A stretch of DNA of 64,000 nucleotides, from NCBI RefSeq assembly GCF_011761265.1, contig NZ_JAAOZB010000002.1, positions 744,001 through 808,000 on the forward strand. The letters run 5' to 3'. Positions 47,297 through 58,170 of the stretch are shown piece by piece. The translations under genes were made by a program, and so were the position numbers. Source of the DNA: Microbacterium halimionae. GTDB taxonomy: Bacteria; Actinomycetota; Actinomycetes; Actinomycetales; Microbacteriaceae. Position 1 is the stretch's first letter. Every line of letters starts with the position of its first letter. The notes beneath the pieces were generated by a model. It was given only the letters and a program-made list of their open reading frames with translations, was not told the DNA's origin and searched no databases.

Positions 47297-47341
47297 GCGG
47301 CGACGCTCCGGTTCTGTATACCGGAGCGTCGCCGCTTTTTT
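47297..47341 (+). terminator. Intrinsic terminator after clpP2
   Basis: A perfect 16-bp GC-rich stem (47297-47312 with 47320-47335) around a 7-nt loop is followed by six T residues. This is the most canonical rho-independent terminator of the window. Confidence 0.93.
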
Positions 47342-47460
47342 ATCGGATCTACCGGCGAGCGTGAAGCCATTCACGGCGAGCGCGCGACAATACCGGCGGA
47401 TGTCGGTTGCAGCGGCTAGGCTCGAAAACCACGGTGAAAGCCGCCTTAAGGAGGAGCGAA

Positions 47461-48729
<1,269 letters not shown>

Positions 48730-48745
48730 GGCAGTAACGCCTCTG

Positions 48746-49435
48746 CTACGCGCTCACGCGTGACTTCGTAAGAATCCCGTCACGCAGTTCCACGACCTCG
48801 TGCATTTGCGGTGCGAGCGCAAGGTCGTGGGTGACGAGCAGTGTGGCGGTTGATCGCTGAGTCGTGAGGTCGACTAAGAGCGACATAATCTGCACGCTTC
48901 GTTGACTGTCGAGTGCGCTGGTCGGTTCGTCCACGATAAGGACACTTGGCTCATTGATGAGTGCGCGCGCGATGTTGATGCGCTGACGCTGGCCACCCGA
49001 TAGCTGGTGAGGCCGTTTGTGACTGTGCTCACTCATTCCGACAGCATCGAGCAGCTCGTCGGCATGAGACCCGACGTCACCCCGTGCTCGACGTTTCCGC
49101 CCCGCGAGTTCATTCATTACGATCAGCTGCTCGCGAGCTGTCAACGACGGCAGGAGATTCGCCGACTGGAAGACTATTCCGATGCGTTCGCGGCGGAGCG
49201 TTGTGGCGTCATCGGCTGAGAGCGCTGCGGCATCCACTCCATCGATCACGACCTGACCGCTGTCGGGACGGATGAGTGTGGAAGCGACGGCAAGCAAGCT
49301 CGACTTACCTGACCCCGATGGGCCGGTCACACCTGTGACTGTGCCGGGCAGCACGCTAAGCGACACGTCGTCGACGGCTCGAACGCGCGTTGCGCCATCG
49401 GGGAAGGTGAGCGTTACGGAGGTGAGGGTGATCAT
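48746..49435 (-). CDS. ABC transporter ATP-binding protein (MacB/LolD type)
   Basis: The 229-residue ATPase shows Walker A GPSGSGKSSLLAVAS, signature LSGGQRQRINIARALI, Walker B VLIVDEPTSALDSQRS and switch LVTHDLALA. The short single-domain form belongs with FtsX-like permeases that move or sense envelope lipids and peptides. It is coupled to the upstream permease gene by an ATGA overlap. The adjacent divergent two-component system probably controls it. Confidence 0.92.
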   Translation of the reverse strand: MITLTSVTLTFPDGATRVRAVDDVSLSVLPGTVTGVTGPSGSGKSSLLAVASTLIRPDSGQVVIDGVDAAALSADDATTLRRERIGIVFQSANLLPSLTAREQLIVMNELAGRKRRARGDVGSHADELLDAVGMSEHSHKRPHQLSGGQRQRINIARALINEPSVLIVDEPTSALDSQRSVQIMSLLVDLTTQRSTATLLVTHDLALAPQMHEVVELRDGILTKSRVSA

Positions 49436-50487
49436 CGGTTGCTCCCGAGTGCTGTGAGTGGATCTGCAGTTGTTACGGAGCGAAGGGCGAACGCAGCGCC
49501 GACGAGACCGACAACGATCATGAGGAGAGCCGGCACAACTGTGGTGAGCGGGCTCAGCAGAAACGGCAGCGAACCCTGTATCGCGAGGCCTGCTCCGGTG
49601 ACTACCAGCATCCCGACGGCTGTGCCGCCTGTGAGCACCACGAGCGCTTGCCCCAGCGCGTCGCGGCGCAGAGCGGATGTGCTCGCCCCGAGCGCTTTAA
49701 GAATCGCCACATCGCCGCGGCGCTGCATCGTCCAGACCGTGAAGAAAGCTCCAACGACGAGAGAAGAGATTCCAAAAAGAAGGGCGACGATCAGCAGAAG
49801 CGAACCTATTTCGGAGCGGAATGCCGGCAGGGTGGCGAGAGCGCCGACGACGGATGCTGAGGTTGTGCCGGCTTCCGCGTCGACCGTGCTCCACGACGCT
49901 TCTCCCTTGACGAGCAGTGCCGTCGCGAACGCATCGTTATTGCCCGTCGCTGCCTGCAGCGCTTGCCAATCGCCGAGAGTGAGGCGAACAATCGGAGTAT
50001 GGCTGTACCAGTCGTCGCCGGCCACGGCACTGACTGTAAAGTCCAAACCGGCAATCGTCACGGTGTCACCGACGGCGGCATTCAGCTCCGATGCAGCCGG
50101 CGTCGACAGCAGAACATCGCCCTTCGAAACGCCCGCGACATCATCTTCGCCGTAGACGGCTACCGCGATTCGCTCGTCGCTCGTCTGTGCGCGGAGCTGA
50201 CTGATTCCAAGACCCGTAACGCTGTCTATGCCAGGACTGTTCGCCCACTCAGTTTTCTGGGCCGTGGTAACGGCGGAGTCGGCGAGCGAAGGCGTTGCGC
50301 CAGTGCTGCTTGGCGCGAGGACAACTCGGTCGGCGGGCAAGCTCACCACACCGGAGATGTTCTGCCATGCCAACCCACCCGTGAGCCCACTCAGAAACCC
50401 GACGAGAATTGTGATGAGTGTGACCACCGCGACGATGAGTGCGAACCGGCCACGGGCAAATCGAATATCTCGCCAAGCGACGAACAT
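49432..50487 (-). CDS. FtsX/MacB-type ABC permease
   Basis: The 351-residue protein has an N-terminal membrane segment (FALIVAVVTLITILVGFLSG), an extracytoplasmic MacB-like periplasmic-core domain (about 40-215), and three C-terminal segments with the FtsX region (LLLIVALLFGISSLVVGAFF). This one-permease layout fits mechanotransmission or export. GAGGAG precedes ATG 50487. The gene is divergent from a sensor kinase. Confidence 0.9.
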   Translation of the reverse strand: MFVAWRDIRFARGRFALIVAVVTLITILVGFLSGLTGGLAWQNISGVVSLPADRVVLAPSSTGATPSLADSAVTTAQKTEWANSPGIDSVTGLGISQLRAQTSDERIAVAVYGEDDVAGVSKGDVLLSTPAASELNAAVGDTVTIAGLDFTVSAVAGDDWYSHTPIVRLTLGDWQALQAATGNNDAFATALLVKGEASWSTVDAEAGTTSASVVGALATLPAFRSEIGSLLLIVALLFGISSLVVGAFFTVWTMQRRGDVAILKALGASTSALRRDALGQALVVLTGGTAVGMLVVTGAGLAIQGSLPFLLSPLTTVVPALLMIVVGLVGAAFALRSVTTADPLTALGSNR

Positions 50488-50643
50488 GTGTGCTCCTCAG
50501 TCGAAATGTGTGATCTCAGCCTCTCGCCGCATACTCGATTGCGCATCGGTAGTCAGAGTGAGGGTTCGCAACCCCGGGGATGAGAGCCACTCCACCTTTT
50601 GAACGATGTCTGTGCCTGTTGCTCCCCATAGTCTTGTGAGGAT

Positions 50644-51834
50644 ATGAGTGCGCATCATCAGACGGTGAGTCCAATCGTCGTGGGGCTGCAAATCGGTTTG
50701 CAGGCGCTGTTTGCGTTGTTGCTCGTCTTTGTCGTCTTCATTACCGGAATCGACGGAAACTCGCGTTGGGGCCTGATTCTGGCCGCGAGTGTAGCGATCG
50801 CTGTCGCTTACGCCTTGATATTGCTTTCTCACACGCTGCGTTCTGCCGCGCGTCGCATCCGCGCGCAGCGAATCTGGTTCGTCGTCCTCGCGTTGCTTTG
50901 GATAGCTCTCGTGATAGTCACGCCCTACGCCGCATACCTCGTGTTCCCACTGTTTTTTCTCGCACTCGATATCTCCCCACCGCGCTGGGAAGTACCGCTG
51001 GTCTTGTTGCTCACAGCAGCCTCGATCGGAGCGCTGGGTGTTCACGGGGAATGGACCGTTGGAGGCGTTGTCGGGCCGATCATCGGAGCGGGCGTCGCGC
51101 TCCTCATCGGGATGTCGTCGCTCGCACTCCGGCGCGAAAGCGAGGCGTACGAGCGGCTCTACACAGACCTTTTGGCGACACAGGGCCGCTTAGCTGCCAG
51201 CGAGCGTGCGGCGGGAGTGCTCGCCGAGCGCGAGCGACTGGCACGGGAAATTCACGACACCGTTGCTCAGGGGCTTTCGAGCATCACACTCCTGTTGAGT
51301 GCCGCCGAGCGTAAAGATCCAGCATCAGCTGCAAGGTCTCAAGTGAGCTTGGCCCGCGAAGCCGCCACGGCAAGTCTCGCTGAAGCTCGACGGTTTGTGC
51401 GCGAACTCGTGCCGCCGCCGCTCGACGAGCAGAGCCTTGGTGGAGCGCTGCGCCGACTCGCGGCGAGTGCATGGGCGGCGTCAGAGCTTGAGATCGATAT
51501 TCGCGTGGCCGACGCGCTTGAAATTGCGATGCCCATCCAAACTGCGCTCCTGCGCGTCACTCAGGGCGCGATGGCGAACGTCGTTGCACATTCGTCGGCA
51601 CGCCACGCTTGTATTGAAATCGTCCGGGAACCGGATGTGCTCGTTCTCACAGTAGAAGATGATGGAGTCGGTTTCGATCAGACCCTCGTCGAGCGAGACG
51701 CAGAAGCTCGCGGCTCCTTTGGTCTGCGGGCTACCCGCGAACGCGTCGAACAATTTGGGGGATCTGTGCGCATTTCAACGCAGCCCGGTCAGGGTACCCG
51801 CATGACAGTGCGCATTCCGGACGAACTGCAATGA
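50644..51834 (+). CDS. Sensor histidine kinase (HisKA_3/NarX type)
   Basis: The 396-residue kinase has about five or six membrane segments in residues 10-160 with no sizeable outside domain, a coiled-coil linker (ERLYTDLLATQGRLAAS), His204 in RLAREIHDTVAQGLSS, and an ATPase domain with TVEDDGVGFDQ and GSFGLRATRERVEQFG. GAGGAT lies just before ATG 50644. It overlaps the response regulator start (ATGA) and is divergent from the ABC exporter genes. Confidence 0.93.
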   Translation: MSAHHQTVSPIVVGLQIGLQALFALLLVFVVFITGIDGNSRWGLILAASVAIAVAYALILLSHTLRSAARRIRAQRIWFVVLALLWIALVIVTPYAAYLVFPLFFLALDISPPRWEVPLVLLLTAASIGALGVHGEWTVGGVVGPIIGAGVALLIGMSSLALRRESEAYERLYTDLLATQGRLAASERAAGVLAERERLAREIHDTVAQGLSSITLLLSAAERKDPASAARSQVSLAREAATASLAEARRFVRELVPPPLDEQSLGGALRRLAASAWAASELEIDIRVADALEIAMPIQTALLRVTQGAMANVVAHSSARHACIEIVREPDVLVLTVEDDGVGFDQTLVERDAEARGSFGLRATRERVEQFGGSVRISTQPGQGTRMTVRIPDELQ

Positions 51835-52460
51835 GCCGGGTTGTACGTGTTGTCATCGGGGATGATCACCCAGTGGTGCGCGCAGGGCTTCTTGCGCTGC
51901 TCAGTACAGCTCCCGATGTCGAGGTTGTCGGTGAGGCAGCAACTCCCACCGAAGCGGTAAGCGCTGCGGCCAGCACGAAGCCCGATGTTGTATTGATGGA
52001 TCTGCAGTTCGGAGCCGCTGAGACCGGCGCAGACGCAACGCGTGCGATCATCGCGAGCGAGCCGCATCCTGCCGTGCTCATCCTCACGAACTACGACACG
52101 GATGCTGACATCCTCACCGCGATCGAAGCCGGAGCGAGCGGATACCTCCTCAAAGATGCGCCGGCGGACGACTTGCTTGCTGCGATTCGCGCTGCGGCGG
52201 CAGGAGAAAGCGCCCTTGCCCCCGCGATAGCTGGCCGCCTAATGAATCGTCTCCGGAGCCCCGCCGTTTCACTATCTGCACGCGAAATTGACGTCCTCAG
52301 CGCTGTTGCCGAGGGATTGAGCAACGCAGAAGTAGCCGCGCGCTTGTTCGTCAGCGAAGCGACCGTGAAGACGCACCTAGCGCACGTGTACACGAAGCTT
52401 GGAGTCGCTTCACGCAGCGCTGCCGTCGCCGCAGCGCGGACGCACGGCATCTTCCGGTGA
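51831..52460 (+). CDS. Response regulator, NarL/LuxR type
   Basis: The 209-residue regulator has a receiver domain (VVIGDDHPVVRAG; phospho-acceptor Asp57 in VVLMDLQFG) and a LuxR-type helix-turn-helix (LSAREIDVLSAV to ATVKTHLAHVYTKL). It is translated with the kinase. The likely target is the divergent FtsX-type exporter and its own operon. It ends 4 nt from the convergent M3 peptidase gene. Confidence 0.93.
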   Translation: MSRVVRVVIGDDHPVVRAGLLALLSTAPDVEVVGEAATPTEAVSAAASTKPDVVLMDLQFGAAETGADATRAIIASEPHPAVLILTNYDTDADILTAIEAGASGYLLKDAPADDLLAAIRAAAAGESALAPAIAGRLMNRLRSPAVSLSAREIDVLSAVAEGLSNAEVAARLFVSEATVKTHLAHVYTKLGVASRSAAVAAARTHGIFR

Positions 52461-52464
52461 ACGC

Positions 52465-54519
52465 TTAGCTCGTGAGTCCCCGACGCTCCAACAACGGAGC
52501 GATGTCGGCATCCCGTCCGCGGAAGTTACGAAACGCATCGAGCGGGTTCTGTGACCCACCGACCCCGAGTACGAGCGAGCGGAAACGTTCACCATTTTCG
52601 AGCGCGAGCCCGCCGTTTTCGCCGAACCACTTCACGGTGTCAGCGTCGAGGACTTCGCTCCAGATGTAGGAGTAATACCCCGCGCTGTATCCACCGGAGA
52701 AGACATGCGCGAAGTAGGTGGACGAGTACCGCGGCGGAATGACGGGGTTCTGTAGGCCAATGTCGTCGAGAGCGTCTCGTTCGAATGCTGCGACGTCACT
52801 GACTGTGGCGGCATCCGCTGCACTGAGCGAATGCCACGCCTGATCGAGCCAGGCTGCAGCCAGATATTCGCTCGTTGCAAATCCCTCATTGAAAACCGCC
52901 GACGCTGTGAGGCTCTCAACAATCTCTTGCGGAAGCGGCGCACCGGTTTCGACATGGCGAGCGTAGTTCTGCAGGACCTCTGGCCAGTAGATCCACATCT
53001 CATTGACTTGGCTCGGGAACTCGACGAAGTCGCGGAAGACGTTAGTTCCACCGAACGAAGGGAACGTCACACGTGCGAAAAGACCGTGGAGCGCGTGTCC
53101 GAACTCGTGAAAAAGCGTGGTCACCTCGTCGAGGGTCAGAAGCGTCGGTTCGCCTTCGGCTGGCTTCGAAACGTTGAGATTGTTGACGACGATCGGATGC
53201 TCGTCGCCCAATGCCGACTGCACCGTGATGGAATTCATCCACGCACCGCCGCGCTTAGAGTCGCGCGTGTACAGATCGAGAATGAACAGCCCAATGGGTG
53301 AACCGTCGGACTCGTGCACTTCGAACACTCGCGCGTCTGGGTGGTACGCGCCGACATCTTCGCGTTCGGTGAACGTGACGCCGTAGAGGGCGGATGCCGC
53401 GAAGAACACTCCGTCTTTGAGTACGCGGTTGGCCTCGAACCATGGTCGAAGCGCGGCGGTATCTAGATCATATTCTGCCGCGCGCACTTTTTCGGTGGCG
53501 TACGCCCAGTCATAGGCCTTCAGCGGGTATGACTCATCTACGCCTTCGTCGATGATGCGCTGCAGCGCACTTTGCTCCGCGGCGGCATTTCGAGCGGCGG
53601 GCACGGCAAGACGGCGCAGCATTGCTGCTACGGCATCCGGCGAACCGGCTGTTTCGCCCGACGTGATGAACGCCGCATGGGACTCGAACCCGAGGAGCTC
53701 TGCGCGTTCGGCACGCAGCCGCACGATCTCAAGAAGTACGTGATCATTTGGGTGAGCGCCGCCCGCGGTGCCGCGCGCACGGGACGCATGCATGAGCTTC
53801 GCGCGAGTTTCTCGTGACGTGAGCGAGGCGAGAAGCGGATGCCCTGTGAACAGGCGGAGGGTGATCAAATACCCCTCAAGCCCGCGTTCGCCGGCCGCAG
53901 CCTTCGCCGACTGCAACTCGCCTGAGCCGAGACCGGAAAGTTCCGAATCATCAGTGAAATGCAGTGCGAGGTCGTTTGTGTCAGCGAGCAGGTTCTTTTC
54001 AAACGAAGTTGTGAGCACCGAGAGGCGCTGGTTGAGTTCGCGAAGGTCGCGTTTCGCTTCATCATTCAGGCCCGCACCTGCGCGAGTCATGGCGGTGAAT
54101 CGCCGTTCGACGAGATACCGCGGCTCAGGGTCGGTAAGCGCGCCGCGCTCCGCGTGGACCGCGGAAACGCGTTTGTAGAGCGCGCTATCGAGCAATATTC
54201 CATCGAAGTGCGCGGACATGAGCGGTGCGAGGAGCTCGTCGATCTCTTGAATCGCTGCCGTCGCATCGGCGGAGGAAACAGTGTAAAAAGTCCGCGAAAC
54301 TCGACCGAGTAGCTCTCCGCTTCGCTCCCACGCGACGAGCGTGTTCTCGAATGTTGCAGGCTCCTCAGACGCGGTGATCGCAGCAATCTGAGCGCGGTGC
54401 TCGGCGAAGCCCGCCTCGAACGCTGGCAGGTAATGGCTCGACTCGATCAGGTCGTACGGCGGAAGCCCGTACGGACGATCGCTGAGCGTTAGAAGGGGAT
54501 TGGCCGAGGCATCCGTCAT
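52465..54519 (-). CDS. M3 family metallopeptidase (Dcp/oligopeptidase A type)
   Basis: The 684-residue cytosolic zinc peptidase cleaves short peptides. It carries HEFGH at 471-475 in TTLFHEFGHALHGLF with the usual downstream glutamate region, and a C-terminal YSSTYFAHVFSGGYSAGYYSY segment that positions substrate. Length and order match peptidyl-dipeptidase Dcp and oligopeptidase A. A TACCCT box lies 6 nt before ATG 54519. It complements PepN and ClpP in peptide recycling. Confidence 0.92.
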   Translation of the reverse strand: MTDASANPLLTLSDRPYGLPPYDLIESSHYLPAFEAGFAEHRAQIAAITASEEPATFENTLVAWERSGELLGRVSRTFYTVSSADATAAIQEIDELLAPLMSAHFDGILLDSALYKRVSAVHAERGALTDPEPRYLVERRFTAMTRAGAGLNDEAKRDLRELNQRLSVLTTSFEKNLLADTNDLALHFTDDSELSGLGSGELQSAKAAAGERGLEGYLITLRLFTGHPLLASLTSRETRAKLMHASRARGTAGGAHPNDHVLLEIVRLRAERAELLGFESHAAFITSGETAGSPDAVAAMLRRLAVPAARNAAAEQSALQRIIDEGVDESYPLKAYDWAYATEKVRAAEYDLDTAALRPWFEANRVLKDGVFFAASALYGVTFTEREDVGAYHPDARVFEVHESDGSPIGLFILDLYTRDSKRGGAWMNSITVQSALGDEHPIVVNNLNVSKPAEGEPTLLTLDEVTTLFHEFGHALHGLFARVTFPSFGGTNVFRDFVEFPSQVNEMWIYWPEVLQNYARHVETGAPLPQEIVESLTASAVFNEGFATSEYLAAAWLDQAWHSLSAADAATVSDVAAFERDALDDIGLQNPVIPPRYSSTYFAHVFSGGYSAGYYSYIWSEVLDADTVKWFGENGGLALENGERFRSLVLGVGGSQNPLDAFRNFRGRDADIAPLLERRGLTS

Positions 54520-54525
54520 TGTTCG

Positions 54526-54531
54526 AGGGTA
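54526..54531 (-). promoter_or_regulatory. Candidate -10 box of the M3 peptidase gene (leaderless)
   Basis: TACCCT on the minus strand is followed by CGAACA and ATG 54519. No Shine-Dalgarno is visible. Confidence 0.45.
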
Positions 54532-54549
54532 GCCCGCGCGAAGGGCTGC

Positions 54550-54798
54550 TTACGCGAACTCGTCGTCTTCGTCGTGCCGCACGACCGCGTTGCCTTCATG
54601 GTCAAGAGTGACGATTGTGCCGGTCTCAAGCTCTGCGACGGGGCGACCCTCGAGAAACGTGAGCGTCCAGCGAGGTGTCGCTGCGGCAAGCCCGTCCGGG
54701 ATCATTGACTCTTCAACGCGCGCGATTTCGGCGTGCAGTGCGGCCGGTACGGCGGTCGGCGGTTGCGTGCCGACGCTCCAGCGGGTTCCGAGTTGCAT
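54550..54798 (-). CDS. Small acidic hypothetical protein downstream of valS
   Basis: I do not recognise a characterised family, though the type is common in Microbacteriaceae. The 82-residue protein has MQLGTRWSVG at the start, a central WTLTFLEGRPVAELETG and an acidic end (RHDEDDEFA). It is probably a small beta-rich cytosolic protein. ATG 54798 follows AGGAGG and begins 2 nt after the valS stop codon, so it is coupled to valS. Confidence 0.72.
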   Translation of the reverse strand: MQLGTRWSVGTQPPTAVPAALHAEIARVEESMIPDGLAAATPRWTLTFLEGRPVAELETGTIVTLDHEGNAVVRHDEDDEFA

Positions 54799-54799
54799 G

Positions 54800-57379
54800 T
54801 CAGACCTCCTGCGGTGCGAGTTCGATGTGGGTGACGGCGGTTGTCTCACCCGAAACGTAGTCGATTTCTGCGATGCGGCCCACGGCCTTGAGGTCGTCTT
54901 CGGCGAGCCGGAGCGCCGCGAGTGCGACCGGCGCCCCCGCGATCGTCATCCGTGCGACGGCTGTCTTTTGCGACGCTTTGGCCTCAGTCTTGGCGCGTCG
55001 AATACCGATCAGGGCTTCTCCGACGATCGACAGTACGGCAGTGTCACCGTGGGTTTCTTGAACCTCGGGCCACGCTGCTGTGTGAATCGAGCCTTCGTTG
55101 AACCACGACCATGATTCTTCGGTGGCAAACGACAGGACGGGCGCGAGCAGCCGCAGCAAGGACGAGAGGGCGATACGCAGCGCGAGAGCCGCAGATGCCT
55201 GAGCTTCGTGACGCTGGTCGTACGCGCGTTCTTTTACGAGCTCGAGGTAGTCATCGCAGAATGTCCAGAAGAACGACTCAGTGATTTCGAGCGCGCGGGC
55301 GTGATCGTAGTTTTCGAGAGCTGTTGTGGCATCCCGAATCACCGTGTTGAGGTTTGCGAGCATCGACGCGTCGAGCGGGTGCGTCACTTCTGCACCCTCG
55401 GGCACCGGGAACGACAGCACGAACTTCGCCGCATTCAGCACCTTGATCGCAAGGCGACGACCAATTTTGATCTGGGTCGGGTTCTGTGGGTCGAAAGCCG
55501 CGTCCGTGCCGAGGCGGCTAGAGGCTGCCCAGTAGCGCACAGCATCCGATCCATGCTTTTCGAGGATGTCGGCAGGCGTAACGACGTTGCCCTTCGACTT
55601 CGACATTTTCTTGCGGTCGGGGTCAACGATGAAGCCAGAGATGGCCGCGTTTTTCCACGGTGTGCGGTTGTCTTCGAGCGCGCTTCGCAGCATGGTCGAA
55701 AAGAGCCACGTGCGAATGATGTCTTGACCCTGCGGGCGAAGGTCGAACGGCGCAACAAGGTTCCAGAGCTCCGGGTCGCGCTCCCAGCCACCCGCGAGCT
55801 GCGGCGTAAGCGATGACGTCGCCCAGGTGTCGAAAATGTCGCGTTCGGCATCAAAACCGCCGGCGACGCCGCGCTGGTCTTCGCTGTAACCGGCAGGCAC
55901 ATCGGTGGTGGGGTCCACAGGAAGAAGCGAAGCGTCGGGCACGAGTACGCGGTCGTAGTCGCGCTCACCGTTCTCATCGAGCGCGTACCAAAGCGGAATC
56001 GGCACGCCGAAGAAGCGCTGACGCGAAACGAGCCAGTCGCCGGTGAGCCCGTTGGTCCAGTTTTCGTAGCGCACGCGCATGAAATCCGGATGCCACGCCA
56101 CCTCATGACCGAGGCTCACCAGCTTCTCGCGAAGTTCCGCATCACGAGCGCCGTTTCGCACGTACCACTGGCGGGTCGACACGATTTCAAGCGGGCGGTC
56201 ACCCTTCTCGAAGAACTTCACGGCGTGCGAGAAGGGCTTTCCAACTTCCAGCAGCTCGCCCGATTCGGTCAGCAGCTCAACGATGCGCTTTTTCGCGCTG
56301 AACACAGTCTTTCCAGCGAGCTCTGCGTAGTGTGCCTTCGCCGAGTCGCTGACAAGTGCAGCGGGAGCATCGGCGACGATGCGGCCGTCCTTGCCCATGA
56401 TTGTGCGGTTGGGGAGATCGAGTTCGCGCCACCAGATGATGTCGGTGACGTCACCGAACGTACAGATCATCGCGATGCCCGAGCCCTTGTCTTTCTGCGC
56501 AAGCTGGTGCGCGAGAACTGGCACTTCAACGTCGAAAAGTGGGCTGCGAACAGTGGTGCCAAACAGCGGCTGGTAGCGCTCGTCATCCGGGTGTGCAACG
56601 AGCGCGACGCACGCAGCGAGCAGCTCGGGGCGGGTGGTTTCAATCACTACGTCACCGCTGCCGTCGCTCTTGTGGAAAGCCACTCGGTGGTAGGCGGCCT
56701 GCTGCTCACGGTCTTCAAGCTCGGCCTGTGCGATCGCCGAGCGGAAGTCGACATCCCAGAGCGTGGGTGCCATCGACTGGTACGCCTCGCCCCGTTCGAT
56801 GTTTTTAAGGAAAGCGAGCTGACTGCTACGCATCGTCTCGTCCGAGATTGTGCGGTACGTCTGCGACCAATCGACGCTGAGTCCGAGGCTTCGCCAAAGC
56901 TCCTCGAAGAACTTCTCATCTTCGACAGTCAGCTGTTCGCACAGTTCGATGAAGTTGCGGCGGCTGATCGGCAGCTGGTCGGCAGCCTTGCTGCTCTTGT
57001 TGTCGCCACCTTCGTAGGGCGGCACGAAGTCGGGTGTGTAGGGGAGCGACGTGTCGCAGCGCACGCCATAGTAGTTCTGAACGCGACGTTCGGTGGGGAG
57101 TCCGTTGTCGTCCCAACCCATCGGGTAGAAGACAGTCTTGCCACGCATGCGCTCAAAGCGCACCTTGACATCGGTGTGGGTGTAGCTGAATACGTGTCCG
57201 ATGTGGAGGCTCCCCGACGCCGTCGGCGGGGGAGTATCGATGCTGAACACACCGGCCCGGCCGACCTTCGCCGCAGCGGCACGGTCAAAGGCGTAGGTTG
57301 CGGCCGCTGACCACGCGGCATCCCACTTCTTTTCGAGTCCTTCGAGGGCGGGCTTGTCGGGAATGATTGCTTCGGCCAC
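54800..57379 (-). CDS. valS: Valyl-tRNA synthetase
   Basis: ValS charges tRNA-Val and edits threonine. The 859-residue class I enzyme has the HIGH motif in TASGSLHIGHVFSYTH, an editing domain (SGDVVIETTRPELLAACVA), the KMSKS loop in DRKKMSKSKGNVV and an anticodon-binding domain. The C-terminal coiled-coil arm found in many ValRS is not obvious, consistent with a short actinobacterial form. The frame opens at 57511, but GTG 57379 follows GAGGAG by 6 nt and removes an unrelated extension. No T-box was seen upstream. Confidence 0.95.
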   Translation of the reverse strand: MAEAIIPDKPALEGLEKKWDAAWSAAATYAFDRAAAAKVGRAGVFSIDTPPPTASGSLHIGHVFSYTHTDVKVRFERMRGKTVFYPMGWDDNGLPTERRVQNYYGVRCDTSLPYTPDFVPPYEGGDNKSSKAADQLPISRRNFIELCEQLTVEDEKFFEELWRSLGLSVDWSQTYRTISDETMRSSQLAFLKNIERGEAYQSMAPTLWDVDFRSAIAQAELEDREQQAAYHRVAFHKSDGSGDVVIETTRPELLAACVALVAHPDDERYQPLFGTTVRSPLFDVEVPVLAHQLAQKDKGSGIAMICTFGDVTDIIWWRELDLPNRTIMGKDGRIVADAPAALVSDSAKAHYAELAGKTVFSAKKRIVELLTESGELLEVGKPFSHAVKFFEKGDRPLEIVSTRQWYVRNGARDAELREKLVSLGHEVAWHPDFMRVRYENWTNGLTGDWLVSRQRFFGVPIPLWYALDENGERDYDRVLVPDASLLPVDPTTDVPAGYSEDQRGVAGGFDAERDIFDTWATSSLTPQLAGGWERDPELWNLVAPFDLRPQGQDIIRTWLFSTMLRSALEDNRTPWKNAAISGFIVDPDRKKMSKSKGNVVTPADILEKHGSDAVRYWAASSRLGTDAAFDPQNPTQIKIGRRLAIKVLNAAKFVLSFPVPEGAEVTHPLDASMLANLNTVIRDATTALENYDHARALEITESFFWTFCDDYLELVKERAYDQRHEAQASAALALRIALSSLLRLLAPVLSFATEESWSWFNEGSIHTAAWPEVQETHGDTAVLSIVGEALIGIRRAKTEAKASQKTAVARMTIAGAPVALAALRLAEDDLKAVGRIAEIDYVSGETTAVTHIELAPQEV

Positions 57380-57483
57380 GGGAGACTCCTCGGCGATATG
57401 TGCGGCACTGTGTGAGCGTGCCTGAATGTCGGAACCCACCGATTCTAACGGCGCTTGTGGCGCTTGCGTTCCCGCGATCGCGC

Positions 57484-58047
57484 TCACACCCGGTCTGAAC
57501 CGGATCGCCACGTCGCGCGGTCGATCGCGAACGCCAAGTGGCGCATGTCAACGCCGCGGTAGTTGACGGTGAAGCTTCGCTGCACTGTCATTCCGAGCCT
57601 GATTGCGACATTCATAGACGCAATGTTGGTATCTCGCACTTTTGCAAAGATCGCATCGGCATCCAGCGCTTCAAAGGCCCAATCGCGAGATGCCGATGCG
57701 GCTTCCGTAGCAAAGCCGCGCCCCCAGACATCGCGTCGAAAGAGGTACCCGACTTCCCACACCTCATCGGAGTCGATCAGCTGACGCGTGATCCCGCACT
57801 GACCCACTAGTTCTCCGGTCGATCGCTCGACTACAGCCCAAAGCCCGCAGCCGTCGGTTGCGTAGCGTTCACGCTGTCGACGCAGCCATGACGCGCATTC
57901 CCTGGGCGAAAAGGCACCCTCGTACGCTGTCATCGTTATCGCATCGCCGAGGATGAGTTCGAGGGCTGGGAGGTCATGCTCTTGCAGCGGACGAATGCTG
58001 AGTCTCGTCGTCTCGATCCTGAGGTCGTAGCCTTCGGTGTCTTTCAC
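57484..58047 (-). CDS. GNAT family N-acetyltransferase (RimJ/RimL-like)
   Basis: The 187-residue protein has the GNAT pattern: IETTRLSIRPLQEHDLPAL at the start, VGQCGITRQ, the CoA loop VWGRGFATEAAS, and NIASMNVAIRLGM in the last part, as in RimJ/RimL-type Nα-acetyltransferases of many substrates. The substrate is unknown. GTG 58047 has GAGGAT 6 nt upstream, which could be a Shine-Dalgarno or a -10-like box. Repeat copy B lies just upstream. Confidence 0.85.
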   Translation of the reverse strand: MKDTEGYDLRIETTRLSIRPLQEHDLPALELILGDAITMTAYEGAFSPRECASWLRRQRERYATDGCGLWAVVERSTGELVGQCGITRQLIDSDEVWEVGYLFRRDVWGRGFATEAASASRDWAFEALDADAIFAKVRDTNIASMNVAIRLGMTVQRSFTVNYRGVDMRHLAFAIDRATWRSGSDRV

Positions 58048-58097
58048 TCAACAATCCTCAGGCACTCGGCCCACACTGCTCAAGCCCAATCCTCGTG

Positions 58098-58167
58098 CGG
58101 TCGGAGAAGCGCACTGTGTCGGGAGGTTCTTTGCGAAGGGATCCGACGGAATGCGATTCTCCGACCG
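58098..58167. repeat. Dispersed hairpin element, copy B
   Basis: Sixteen-nt arms CGGTCGGAGAAGCGCA and TGCGATTCTCCGACCG differ at one pair. Inside, TCGGG and TCCGA bound a 28-nt core with a small stem TTC-TTTGC-GAA. It lies between the MFS gene end and the acetyltransferase start, both minus strand, so it could also end the MFS transcript. Confidence 0.8.
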
Positions 58168-58170
58168 AAC

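Noticed and set aside
56090-57310. 406-codon open frame on the plus strand
   Set aside because: It is the antisense shadow of valS, a common result of high GC at third codon positions.
57380-57483. T-box leader for valS
   Set aside because: No T-box core (GGGTGG-type) or specifier stem was found in the short gap upstream of valS.
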